From Planctomycetota bacterium (lineage in GTDB: Bacteria; Planctomycetota; UBA1135; UBA2386): a DNA stretch of 64,000 nt. Within the stretch, counting starts at the first letter, position 1. Every line of letters starts with the position of its first letter. Shown here one piece after another: positions 34,187-41,859 of this stretch. The stretch is from the NCBI GenBank assembly GCA_016794565.1, contig JAEUHQ010000091.1, forward strand, positions 1 to 64,000, given 5' to 3'. Below the pieces are notes generated by a model. It did no database searches, was not told the origin of the DNA, and was given only the letters and a program-made list of their open reading frames with translations. A program made the position numbers and the translations under genes.

Positions 34187-35069
34187 TCTGCGAACGGCCC
34201 TCCGAGGCATGCGCGGCGCCGTCCGCGAGAACGTCCCGCTCGGTCCTCTGATGCACCTGCGCATCGGCGGTCCGGCGGAGTGGTTCCTCGAGCCGTTCGC
34301 CGAAGAGGACGTCGCGACCGCCATGCGGGTCTGCCGTGAACTCGACGTCCCGCTGCGCGTGCTCGGAGGCGGCAGCAACGTCGTCGTCGCCGACACCGGC
34401 GTGCGCGGCGCAGTGATGCACCTCGGCAACCTGTCGCGCATCGTGCGCGACGGCGAGCGCATCACCGCGGGTGCGGGTGTCACGCTGCCGAGCCTGCTGC
34501 GCGCGACGAAGGACGTGGGCCTCGCCGGTCTCGAGACGCTGACCGGGATCCCGGCGGTCGTCGGTGGTGCGGTCGCGATGAACGCGGGCACCCGCGACGG
34601 CGAGACGTTCGACCATCTCGTGTCGATCACCGTCGTCGAGCCCGACGGAACGATCGCGGTGCGGGGCAAGGACCGCATGCACCCGGTGTACCGCGACGGC
34701 CGCCTCGACGATTCGATCGTGGTGCAGGCGACGTTCGCACTGAAGACCGACGACCCGAAGGCGATCTTCGACCGGTTCAGCGCCTCCTTGAAGAAGCGGA
34801 ACGCGACGCAGCCGGTTTCGCAGCGCAGCGTCGGGTGCGTGTTCCGCAATCCACCGGGACGCGCGGCGGGGCAGCTGATCGAAGAGGCCGGCTGCAAGAC
34901 GCTGCGCAAGGGCGAGGTCGAGGTGAGTGGACTCCACGCCAACTACTTCCTGAACCTCGGGGGCGGCACGGCCGCCGATTTCCTCGCCCTCATGGACGAA
35001 GTGCGGACGCGCGTGAAACAGAAGCACGGGATCGACCTGATGCCCGAGGCCAAGTTCTGGGGTTTCTGA
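34176..35069 (+). CDS. murB: UDP-N-acetylenolpyruvoylglucosamine reductase
   Basis: A 297-residue FAD enzyme with MHLRIGGPAEWFLEP, RVLGGGSNVVVADTGVRG, GLAGLETLTGIPAVVGGAV and MNAGTRDGE. The catalytic loop is SVGCVFRNPPG, which has Cys at the position where E. coli uses Ser 229; Cys occurs there in other MurB proteins. It reduces UDP-GlcNAc-enolpyruvate to UDP-MurNAc. The start is a TTG: GGAGGGG stands 8 nt before it and it yields LASDLRTALRGM, overlapping murC by 11 nt. The first ATG (34209) lacks a ribosome binding site and would trim the fold edge. Confidence 0.9.
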   Translation: MASDLRTALRGMRGAVRENVPLGPLMHLRIGGPAEWFLEPFAEEDVATAMRVCRELDVPLRVLGGGSNVVVADTGVRGAVMHLGNLSRIVRDGERITAGAGVTLPSLLRATKDVGLAGLETLTGIPAVVGGAVAMNAGTRDGETFDHLVSITVVEPDGTIAVRGKDRMHPVYRDGRLDDSIVVQATFALKTDDPKAIFDRFSASLKKRNATQPVSQRSVGCVFRNPPGRAAGQLIEEAGCKTLRKGEVEVSGLHANYFLNLGGGTAADFLALMDEVRTRVKQKHGIDLMPEAKFWGF

Positions 35070-35142
35070 ACGAGCCAACGTGCTTGCGTGCCGTGCAGAA
35101 CACCGGTCTCCTAGCCGATCAAGCCGACACCAGGAGCAATCG

Positions 35143-35565
35143 ATGACCGAGGAAGCGGAAGTGACGATCGAGTTCAAGGGGCGACACGACCACATCTCCG
35201 AGCGCATGCAGGCGCACGCGCAGAAGAAGCTCGCCCGGCTCGCGCGCTACGGCGATCGCCTGTTGCGCATCGAGATCGTCGCCGACCACGTCCACAAGAA
35301 CCCCGAGGTCGAGATCATCGCCCACCAGCGCCGCGGCGGACCACTGGTCGCCAAGGACCGCAGCACGTCGTTCTCGGCGACGATCGACATCCTCGTCGAC
35401 AAGATGGAGAAGCAACTCCGGAAGCAGAAGGAGCTGCGGAAGGCGCACAAGGTCGCGGGGGCCAAGGAACTGCGCAGCGGCCGTGGCACGGGGCGTTCGC
35501 GTTCCGCGTCGCGGGGCGACGAGGAGACCTACGAGCAGGTCGTGCGCAAGAGTCTGCGCGGGTAG
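35143..35565 (+). CDS. hpf: Ribosome hibernation-promoting factor / ribosome-associated inhibitor
   Basis: The 140-residue protein has the HPF/YfiA fold: VTIEFKGRHDHISERMQAHA, the basic helix KKLARLARYGDRLLRIEIV, and the second helix SFSATIDILVDKMEKQLRKQK. A basic, Ser/Gly/Arg-rich tail follows; the C-terminal dimerisation domain of long HPF is absent. It binds the 30S subunit at the mRNA/tRNA channel in stationary phase. CAGGAG precedes the ATG by about 6 nt. It heads a probable hpf-ptsN-ptsH unit, a gene association common in many phyla. Confidence 0.88.
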   Translation: MTEEAEVTIEFKGRHDHISERMQAHAQKKLARLARYGDRLLRIEIVADHVHKNPEVEIIAHQRRGGPLVAKDRSTSFSATIDILVDKMEKQLRKQKELRKAHKVAGAKELRSGRGTGRSRSASRGDEETYEQVVRKSLRG

Positions 35566-35645
35566 ATCCGGTTTCGCCGTGCCGCGCAGGCCGCCGGGCG
35601 TCGTGGCCGTTGCGTGGCGCGCGGCGTTTCCCGACACTGCGCGGC

Positions 35646-36110
35646 ATGATCGGACAGCTCGTCGACACCGCGGCCCTCGTCGCCGACCTCGCTGCCACCA
35701 ACAAGGACGCTGCCTTGAAGGAGCTGCTGAGCGTCGCGCAAGCGGCCGGTGCGTTCGGCACGAAGGCCACCAAGGGACTGCACAAGCGGCTCGTCGAGCG
35801 TGAAGCCGTCGGCAGCACCGGACTCGGCAACGGCGTCGCGGTGCCGCACGTGAAGGGCGACGAGATCGAGAAGGTGGTGCTGGTGCTGGCGCGGGCGAAG
35901 AAGGGGCTCGAGTGGCACGCGATCGACGGTCGCGCGGTCAACATCCTGTTCCTGCTTGCGTCGCCGAAGGACGATCCGGACATGCATCTGCAGTGCCTGC
36001 GCTGGATCGCGACGCTCGCTCGCAGCGCGGACTTCCGCCGGTTCTTCCTCGACGCTCGCGACGACCGTGCGATGCGCGACCTCTTGCGCGAGATGGCGCC
36101 GAAGGTCTGA
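35646..36110 (+). CDS. ptsN: PTS EIIA (nitrogen-type, PtsN-like) domain protein
   Basis: A 154-residue single EIIA domain of the fructose/Ntr class. The phosphorylated histidine is His 68 in STGLGNGVAVPHVK, flanked by the usual VNILFLLASPKDDPDMHL and LRWIATLARSADFRRFFL. It accepts phosphate from HPr-type carriers and usually acts as a regulator rather than a sugar importer when no EIIB/EIIC is near, as here. The ATG chosen gives the normal N terminus; a 12-residue upstream extension in the same frame has no similarity. It sits 2 nt before ptsH. Confidence 0.88.
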   Translation: MIGQLVDTAALVADLAATNKDAALKELLSVAQAAGAFGTKATKGLHKRLVEREAVGSTGLGNGVAVPHVKGDEIEKVVLVLARAKKGLEWHAIDGRAVNILFLLASPKDDPDMHLQCLRWIATLARSADFRRFFLDARDDRAMRDLLREMAPKV

Positions 36111-36112
36111 TC

Positions 36113-36415
36113 GTGACCGAACCGGAGACCAGGACGGGAGGGGCGAAGGTGGCCCGCGCGACCCTCATGAACAAGCACGGGTTGCACGCACGGCCCGCGC
36201 ACCTCTTCGTGCAGACGGCGAACTCGTTCGCGTCGACGCTGCGGGTCGGTCGGACCGACAACTCCGAACGCGTCGATGGCAAGTCGATCATGGGGATGAT
36301 GATGCTCGCCGCGGAACGCGGGACGGAGCTCGAGTTCACTGCGGAAGGTCCCGATGCCGACGGGCTCTTGCGGGCCTTGTGCGAGCTCGTCGCGGCGCGA
36401 TTCGGCGAAGACTGA
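36113..36415 (+). CDS. ptsH: Phosphocarrier protein HPr
   Basis: The 100-residue protein has active-site His 25 in NKHGLHARPAHLFVQTA and Ser 58 in VDGKSIMGMMMLAAERG, the site phosphorylated by HPr kinase in organisms that have it. A ~12-residue N-terminal extension precedes the canonical fold. GTG start two bases after the ptsN stop, so the two are co-translated. EI and HPr kinase genes are not in the window. The pair is likely a regulatory phosphorelay rather than a sugar uptake system. Confidence 0.92.
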   Translation: MTEPETRTGGAKVARATLMNKHGLHARPAHLFVQTANSFASTLRVGRTDNSERVDGKSIMGMMMLAAERGTELEFTAEGPDADGLLRALCELVAARFGED

Positions 36416-36423
36416 TCCGCTCT

Positions 36424-36446
36424 GCCCCTGGCGGCAGCGCAGGGGC
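36424..36446 (+). terminator. Hairpin after the hpf-ptsN-ptsH unit
   Basis: GCCCCTG and CAGGGGC form a 7-bp stem with a 9-nt loop starting 9 nt after the ptsH stop. A second smaller GC hairpin (GGCCC/GGGCC, 36475-36487) follows. Neither has a U tract, but together they separate this unit from the pilus operon. Confidence 0.5.
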
Positions 36447-36577
36447 CACGTCGGGAACGGCGGTCGAATCGGGTGGCCCGGCGGGCCGTCTCGTCGAAAG
36501 GCGTCGTTCGGGCCGGATGCGGCCGTGGGGTGGGCGGAGCGGGATCGCGCCTCGTGATCGGGCTCAACATGCGACGA

Positions 36578-36595
36578 GGTCCCGACCGATAGGGG
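36578..36595 (+). promoter_or_regulatory. Pilus-operon leader motif, copy 1 (before pilM)
   Basis: GGTCCCGA directly followed by CCGATAGGGG, 36 nt before the pilM ATG. Nearly the same element stands before pilT. The CCGATA core resembles a sigma-28-type -10, but no matching -35 was found, so it may instead be a regulator or RNA-binding site. Confidence 0.4.
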
Positions 36596-36631
36596 CGGAA
36601 GCGGGCACCCCCCGAAGGAGCGCCACACGTC

Positions 36632-37654
36632 ATGCTGAAGCAGCGGAAGAGCATCGTCGGTCTCGACATCGGCACCAACTGCATCAAGGCCGTCGAGCTC
36701 ACTCGTGAGAAGTACGACCACGTCGTCACTGCGTACGCGCAGATCGACGTACCGAACGAAGCGGCGCGCCAGGACGCGATCGCCGAGCTGATGCGCGCGG
36801 CGAAGTTCCGCAGCAAGCGCGTCGCGACCGCGGTCAGCGGGAAGAACGTGATCTTCCGCTACATCAGCATGCCCGAGATGGGAGAGGACAAGCTCGTACA
36901 GGCTGTCCGTCTCGAGGCCGAGAAGTACATCCCGTTCGACGTCAACGAGGTCGAGATCGACGCCCAGAAGCTCGCGAGCGTGACCGACGCGAACGGCAAG
37001 AACGAGATGAAGGTCCTCCTCGTCGCGGCGAAGAAGACGATCGTCTCGGACCACAGCCGCATGCTGACCGACCTCGGTCTTCAGCCGGTCGCAGTCGGTG
37101 TGGACGGCTTCGCCCTCGGCAACGCTTGGGAGCTCAGCGAGCAGGTCAATCCTGGCATCCAGGACCCTGGCCGCACGGTGGCGCTGATCGACATCGGCGC
37201 GACCAAGACCAGCATCAACATCCTGCGCGACAACGTCAGCTACTTCGCCCGCGAGGTGCCGATGGGCGGTCAGGACCTGACGAACGCGATCGCGCGGCGC
37301 CTCGGCGTCGAGCCGGGCCAGGCCGAGACCCTGAAGCGCGAACCGGGCGACCAGCTCAGTGTCGTGCAGGAGGCCACGAGCCAGGTGCTCGAGGACCTCG
37401 GCAACGAGATCAACCTGTCGTTCGACTTCTTCGAGAACCAGTTCGACGGCGAGGTGCAGGAGGTGTGGCTGACGGGCGGTACCGCCCTGCTGCCGTTCCT
37501 CGAGGAGAGCTTCGAGAAGGTGTTCGAGAAGCGGACCAAGACCTGGAACCCGATCGAGGGGCTCAAGGTCAAGGCCGACAACGTCGACGTCGAGGCCCTG
37601 AACCAGTTCGCCCCGCAGCTCGCGGTGGCGCTCGGACTCGCAGCAGCTTCCTAG
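36632..37654 (+). CDS. pilM: Type IV pilus assembly ATPase-fold protein PilM
   Basis: A 340-residue actin/FtsA-fold protein. The first phosphate loop is VGLDIGTNCIKAVEL, the second is ALIDIGATKTSINILRD and the adenosine motif is VWLTGGTALLPFLEE; PilM-typical PFDVNEVEIDAQKL lies between. PilM sits on the cytoplasmic side of the inner membrane and binds the N-terminal tail of PilN, linking the motor to the PilN/O/P/Q alignment complex. AAGGAG precedes the ATG by about 9 nt. First gene of pilMNOQ. Confidence 0.94.
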   Translation: MLKQRKSIVGLDIGTNCIKAVELTREKYDHVVTAYAQIDVPNEAARQDAIAELMRAAKFRSKRVATAVSGKNVIFRYISMPEMGEDKLVQAVRLEAEKYIPFDVNEVEIDAQKLASVTDANGKNEMKVLLVAAKKTIVSDHSRMLTDLGLQPVAVGVDGFALGNAWELSEQVNPGIQDPGRTVALIDIGATKTSINILRDNVSYFAREVPMGGQDLTNAIARRLGVEPGQAETLKREPGDQLSVVQEATSQVLEDLGNEINLSFDFFENQFDGEVQEVWLTGGTALLPFLEESFEKVFEKRTKTWNPIEGLKVKADNVDVEALNQFAPQLAVALGLAAAS

Positions 37655-37665
37655 GAGGACCCCAC

Positions 37666-38322
37666 GTGATCCGCATCAATCTTCTTCCTGCCGACCTGCG
37701 TCGCGGAAACCGCATTCCGCCCAAGGTGCTCGCGGCCGCGTTCGCCGGGGCGCTCTGCACCAGCGGTGCGATCGGGTGGTTCGGCATCGTCTACTTCGGT
37801 GACCTCGGCACGAGCGAGAACTCGCTCCGCGAGGTCGAAGCGAAGCTCGCGGAGCGCGAGAAGCGCGTGGTCTATCACGACGACCTGCAGGCGAACCGCA
37901 AGGACTACGCGGCGCGTGTGCAGACCATCCAGGACATCGCGAAGTCGCGCCGTGTCTGGTCGAAGTTCTGCGACGAGCTGATCGACGTCGTCAACAACAA
38001 CGGCGACACCGAGCGGCACCTCGCGTGGTTCGACAGCGTCGCCATGAAGAACGACCCGGTGAAGGGTGCGACGGTCAACCTGCCCGGCAACGTCCAGGAG
38101 GCCGACAAGTCGCGCGTCGCGAACTTCCACGAGGACATCGAGGCGGCGCCGTTCGCCAAGGACCTCGCCACGAAGAGCGATCCGACCTTCAAGCTCGAGC
38201 TGTCGCGCGATCGTGTGCCCGCGCAATCGCTGCACTTCCCGCTCCTGTTGACCTTCCAGCCGACCGTGGTGGACCCGAAGGCGAAGCCCAAGGCTCCGGC
38301 CCCTGCGCCGGCCAAGAAGTGA
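37666..38322 (+). CDS. pilN: Type IV pilus alignment protein PilN
   Basis: The 218-residue protein opens with the PilM-binding motif IRINLLPADLRRGNRIPP, followed by one membrane helix (VLAAAFAGALCTSGAIGWFGI) and a coiled-coil region (SLREVEAKLAEREKRV). A ferredoxin-like periplasmic part and a Pro/Ala/Lys tail follow. The INLLP box is the hallmark of PilN. GTG start with AGGAGG 7 nt upstream. An insert around residues 120-165 rich in Asp, Lys and Asn makes the periplasmic part longer than in Pseudomonas. Confidence 0.88.
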   Translation: MIRINLLPADLRRGNRIPPKVLAAAFAGALCTSGAIGWFGIVYFGDLGTSENSLREVEAKLAEREKRVVYHDDLQANRKDYAARVQTIQDIAKSRRVWSKFCDELIDVVNNNGDTERHLAWFDSVAMKNDPVKGATVNLPGNVQEADKSRVANFHEDIEAAPFAKDLATKSDPTFKLELSRDRVPAQSLHFPLLLTFQPTVVDPKAKPKAPAPAPAKK

Positions 38323-38333
38323 GGTGACCGAAC

Positions 38334-39758
38334 ATGGTTCAATGGACCCAGAAGAAGCAGCTCGTCGCCATCGGCACCAGTTCGGCCGCGGTGTGCGCAC
38401 TCGCCACGTTCGGCGTGTTCCATGCGCAGGGTCGGATCGACGAGGTCAACGCACAGATCGACCAGAAGCAGCAGGCCATCACGACCGCTGAAGGCAAGAT
38501 CGCGCAGATCCCAGCTCTCGAGAAGGAGGTCATCATCCTCCGTGAGAACCTCGACGAGTACGTCAAGATCCTGCCCGACACGAGGGAGCTCATCGCCTTC
38601 GTGCGCATGCTGAACCAGTTCGAGCGTCAGTCGGGCATCCAGGGCACGCTCCTGAATCAGCGCCCTTCGCGTGCGAATCCGAAGAGCGTCGATCGCTTCA
38701 CGCCCATCGAGTACACGTACGAGATGACGGCGACGCTGTGGCAGTTCCTCAAGTTCATGAACTTGATCGAGAACTACGAGCGCTTCGTCAGCATCACCGA
38801 CTTCAGCATCACGGCGGGCGGCAACGGCCGTTCCGACGAGACGCGCGAAGGCGACGTCGTTCACACCGTGAAGCTCACGATGCAGACCTACACCTACAAC
38901 GGGAAGGTCGTCGGCAAGGAAGTGAGCATCCCGGAGTATGCGTCGCAGAAGGAGGCGCTGCGCGAGGAGATCTGGAAGCGCATGCAGGCGATCCGGATCG
39001 ACAAGTACGAACACCGGGGTCACCAGGGCCGCCGCGACATCTTCGTGGATCCGCGTGAGCGCGGCGACGCACACACGGACGGGCCGTCGCCCGCCGAGCA
39101 GCGCGGTCTCGTGGAGCGCTACATCTCCGAAGTCGGCAAGCTGAAGGACATGGCGCAGCGAATGCGCAAGCCGGACACGACCCTGTTCGAGCAGTACGCA
39201 CTCGAGAAGGGGTTGCGCGATGGCCTCGAGAAGCTCGCCAACGAAGTCAATGCGGACTCGGGCCGCGTCTCGTACGCTCCGTACCGTCTGCGCTGGGCGA
39301 AGGAAGTCGTCGCCCCGATCGAGGAGCTTCGCAACCAGGTTGCGCAGGCGACGAAGGTCGAAGTGAAGCGCGCCGATCCGTTCCTGCCGCAGAAGGAGAT
39401 GGAGATCCTCGTCGCCGACATGGCCCGCGACTGCAACAACGGCCAGCTCGAAGACGCGAAGATGCGGTACGAGTCGGTCGCTTCGCGGCTCGGCGTGCCG
39501 CCCGGCGATCCGCGCCACTCGCTCGCCGTCGCGGCCAAAGCGTGGCACGTCAAGGCGAGCACCGCAATCGACTTCAAGAGCATGGATCTGCGCATCCAGG
39601 GTCTCGTGGTCAACCACGGCGGCCGCTCCGGCGTGCTGCTGAACGGCCAGACCTACGAAGAAGGCGACTACGTGTCGGACGAGCTGCTCGTGAAGCTCGT
39701 CGAGGAAGAGCAGGTCTGGTTCGTGTTCCGCGGGCTCACGCTCGTGCGCACGATGTGA
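38334..39758 (+). CDS. pilO: PilO with a long C-terminal extension ending in a PilP-like domain
   Basis: A 474-residue protein, over twice the length of PilO (~200). The first part is PilO: membrane helix (LVAIGTSSAAVCALATFGVF), coiled coil (EVNAQIDQKQQAITTAEGKI) and a ferredoxin-like domain (~85-200, IEYTYEMTATLWQFLKFMNL). A helical, charged section (~205-410) follows. The last ~55 residues (LRIQGLVVNHGGRSGVLLNG, then YEEGDYVSDELLVKL and VWFVFRGLTLVR) resemble the beta domain of PilP/GspC that contacts the secretin. No separate pilP lies between this gene and pilQ, so a PilO-PilP fusion is likely. The PilP similarity was judged by eye. Confidence 0.8.
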   Translation: MVQWTQKKQLVAIGTSSAAVCALATFGVFHAQGRIDEVNAQIDQKQQAITTAEGKIAQIPALEKEVIILRENLDEYVKILPDTRELIAFVRMLNQFERQSGIQGTLLNQRPSRANPKSVDRFTPIEYTYEMTATLWQFLKFMNLIENYERFVSITDFSITAGGNGRSDETREGDVVHTVKLTMQTYTYNGKVVGKEVSIPEYASQKEALREEIWKRMQAIRIDKYEHRGHQGRRDIFVDPRERGDAHTDGPSPAEQRGLVERYISEVGKLKDMAQRMRKPDTTLFEQYALEKGLRDGLEKLANEVNADSGRVSYAPYRLRWAKEVVAPIEELRNQVAQATKVEVKRADPFLPQKEMEILVADMARDCNNGQLEDAKMRYESVASRLGVPPGDPRHSLAVAAKAWHVKASTAIDFKSMDLRIQGLVVNHGGRSGVLLNGQTYEEGDYVSDELLVKLVEEEQVWFVFRGLTLVRTM

Positions 39759-39834
39759 CGTCGATGCGGACGGCGGCAATCCGGAGGGGTTTCCTCAAGC
39801 CGTTCGCGTCGGCCGTTCGATGAAGGAAGGACAC

Positions 39835-39862
39835 CGATCGGTCCCGGCAAGGGGGTCGATCG
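39835..39862 (+). other. Long hairpin in the pilQ leader
   Basis: CGATCGGTCCC and GGGGTCGATCG pair over 11 positions (two G-U) around a 6-nt loop, between the pilO stop and the pilQ start. The ascending arm contains GGTCCCG, the same string as in the pilM leader motif. It could slow or tune pilQ expression relative to pilMNO. Confidence 0.4.
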
Positions 39863-39906
39863 ACGGCGAATCACCCGACAATCCCCCCGAGGGAGAAGGA
39901 TCGACG

Positions 39907-41763
39907 ATGCAGGCAGTCAGGATCGGAATCTTCTGCGCACTCGCCTGGTGCGGCGCGATCGCGTCCGCACCGGCGCAGCAGGCGCCCTCAGCGCCCCAGG
40001 CTCCAGAGGCCCAGGGCAAGGAAGACGTTCGTGCGGAGGCCGACGGCGATCGAGCCAGCCGCCTCACCCTGAAGCTCAAGGACCGCGACCTTCGCGATGT
40101 CGTCCAGAGCATCAAGAAGAAGGCGAACGTCAACATCATCATGGACGCCGGCATCGAGGCCGCCGTCACGATCGACCTGCAGGACGTTCACTGGCGCCAG
40201 GCGCTGAATCTCGTCGCCGAACAGGCCGGGTGCATCGTCAGCGAGGCCTCGGGTGGCGTGCTCAAGGTCGAGAAGCCGCCGCGCGTCTACTTCGCGTTCG
40301 AGAACACGGACATCCAGAAGGTGATCGACACGATCGCCAAGATCTCCGGTGCGAACATCGTCGTCGCCCCCGAGGTGAAGGGCACGATCACGGTTCGCCT
40401 GAAGAACATCCCGTGGCGCGACGCCCTCGAGGCGTCGGTCAAGACGCTCGGGTTCGTCGTCGTCCAGGAGGATCGTGACATCCTCCGCGTGGTCCCTGCT
40501 TCGAACATCGAACAGGACCTGATGACGAAGACGATCCAGCTCCGCTTCGTGCGGCCGCAGTCCGTCTACGTGCCGTTCATCAACTCGGAGTACATCGAGA
40601 ACAAGCGCGCCAAGACGCAGCTCCAGAAGGGTGAGCTGAACTTCACGCTGCTCGACACGCTGAAGAAGATGGTCACGCCGGACGTCGGCAGCCTCGAGTA
40701 CGTCGCGGAGACGAACGTGCTCATGGTGAAGGACACGAAGCCGGTCGTCGAGTCGATCGAGCGCGCGGTCGCGATGATCGACATCGAGCCCGCGCAGATC
40801 CAGCTCAACGTCCAGTTCGTGACGACGAGCAACGAAGACGTGCTCGACATCGGCATCTCGCCGGGCGGCACGGGCTGGCAGGCGAGCCTCGGTCTCGGCC
40901 AGATCCCGACGCGCCTGCCGTTCGATCTCGGCGCCGGCGGCTGGGACGACAAGCTGATCGCCAACGACACCGGCACCGGTCCGTTCGCGAACGACATCGA
41001 CAATGGCCCCGCCAACCTCACCATCCCGAACGTCGTGTTCGGCGCGCTGAACCTCCAGCAGGTGACGGCGACGCTGCGCCTCCTGAAGAAGGACGCCCGC
41101 AGCGAGATCGTCCAGGCGCCCCAGATCACGGCGATGGACCATCAGACCGCGACGATCTTCGTCGGCGAAGCCGTTCGCTACGCGCAGGCGCGCGTCGAGC
41201 AAGGCCAGGCCGGCGGCCTGCTGCTCGCGCTCGAGGAAGGCGACGAGTCGCCGGTGAACGTGGGCTTCCAGCTGCTCGCGACGCCGCACCTCGTGCCCGG
41301 CTCGGACAAGGTCATCATGGAAGTGATCCCGCAGCGCACCGCGCTCACGGGCACCGGCTCGTCGGCGATCGCGCCGGCCGGCTTCGACATCTTCACGGTG
41401 GGCGGCGGCACGGACGCCGGCGCCGGTCAGATCGCGCTGCCGCGCGTCTCGTCGAGCACGCTCGCGACGACGGTGCTGCTGCGCAGCGGCCAGACCGCCG
41501 TGCTCGGCGGTCTCAAGACCAAGTCGGAGAGCGAGACGGTGACCAAGCTGCCGCTGCTCGGGGACATCCCGGTGCTGGGCTACCTGTTCAAGGGCAAGGT
41601 CAAGCAGGACACGACGACCACGTTGCTCGTGTTCATCACGCCGAACGTGATCCGGACCGCCGAGGACATGGAGCAGACTATGCAGCGCGCCCTCGAGGAG
41701 CGCGTCCGCGATCACCGGTCGAACCTCGCGCAGCAGCGCGAGGCCATCTTCGGCAAGAGCTGA
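39907..41763 (+). CDS. pilQ: Type IV pilus secretin PilQ
   Basis: The 618-residue protein has a signal peptide (MQAVRIGIFCALAWCGAIAS), two N0/STN- and N1-type domains (LKLKDRDLRDVVQSIKKKAN, VYFAFENTDIQKVIDTIAKI) and a C-terminal secretin domain. That domain has VTATLRLLKKDARSEIVQAP, the gate-region VRYAQARVEQGQAG and the family end QTAVLGGLKTKSE, LPLLGDIPVLGYLFKGK, TTTLLVFITPNVI. It forms the outer-membrane pore for the pilus. The start giving the signal peptide was chosen; the frame is open 29 codons further upstream without a plausible leader. An outer membrane is implied. Confidence 0.93.
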   Translation: MQAVRIGIFCALAWCGAIASAPAQQAPSAPQAPEAQGKEDVRAEADGDRASRLTLKLKDRDLRDVVQSIKKKANVNIIMDAGIEAAVTIDLQDVHWRQALNLVAEQAGCIVSEASGGVLKVEKPPRVYFAFENTDIQKVIDTIAKISGANIVVAPEVKGTITVRLKNIPWRDALEASVKTLGFVVVQEDRDILRVVPASNIEQDLMTKTIQLRFVRPQSVYVPFINSEYIENKRAKTQLQKGELNFTLLDTLKKMVTPDVGSLEYVAETNVLMVKDTKPVVESIERAVAMIDIEPAQIQLNVQFVTTSNEDVLDIGISPGGTGWQASLGLGQIPTRLPFDLGAGGWDDKLIANDTGTGPFANDIDNGPANLTIPNVVFGALNLQQVTATLRLLKKDARSEIVQAPQITAMDHQTATIFVGEAVRYAQARVEQGQAGGLLLALEEGDESPVNVGFQLLATPHLVPGSDKVIMEVIPQRTALTGTGSSAIAPAGFDIFTVGGGTDAGAGQIALPRVSSSTLATTVLLRSGQTAVLGGLKTKSESETVTKLPLLGDIPVLGYLFKGKVKQDTTTTLLVFITPNVIRTAEDMEQTMQRALEERVRDHRSNLAQQREAIFGKS

Positions 41764-41769
41764 GAACCC

Positions 41770-41792
41770 GCGCCCGGGGCTGCTCCGGGCGC
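41770..41792 (+). terminator. GC hairpin after pilQ
   Basis: GCGCCCGG and CCGGGCGC pair perfectly around a 7-nt loop, 7 nt after the pilQ stop. There is no U tract. It probably ends the pilMNOQ transcript. Confidence 0.55.
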
Positions 41793-41830
41793 CTCGCCGG
41801 CCACGCCCTCCGCTGTCGGGTGATGCAGCG

Positions 41831-41859
41831 TTGAGTGGCGGTTGGCCGGCCGCTAGCAT
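41831..41859 (+). promoter_or_regulatory. Putative promoter of the RNase E/G gene
   Basis: TTGAGT and TAGCAT separated by exactly 17 bp. Transcription would begin near 41866, about 340 nt before the GTG start codon. Confidence 0.6.

Noticed and set aside
36554-36592. Sigma-28-type promoter before pilM
   Set aside because: The CCGATA core fits a -10 but no TAAA or TCAAG-like -35 stands at the right distance, and the pilT copy has none either; kept only as an unexplained motif.
39820-39906. Upstream extension of pilQ by 29 codons
   Set aside because: The signal peptide begins at the later ATG; the extra residues are polar and would hide it, and the hairpin lies in this stretch.
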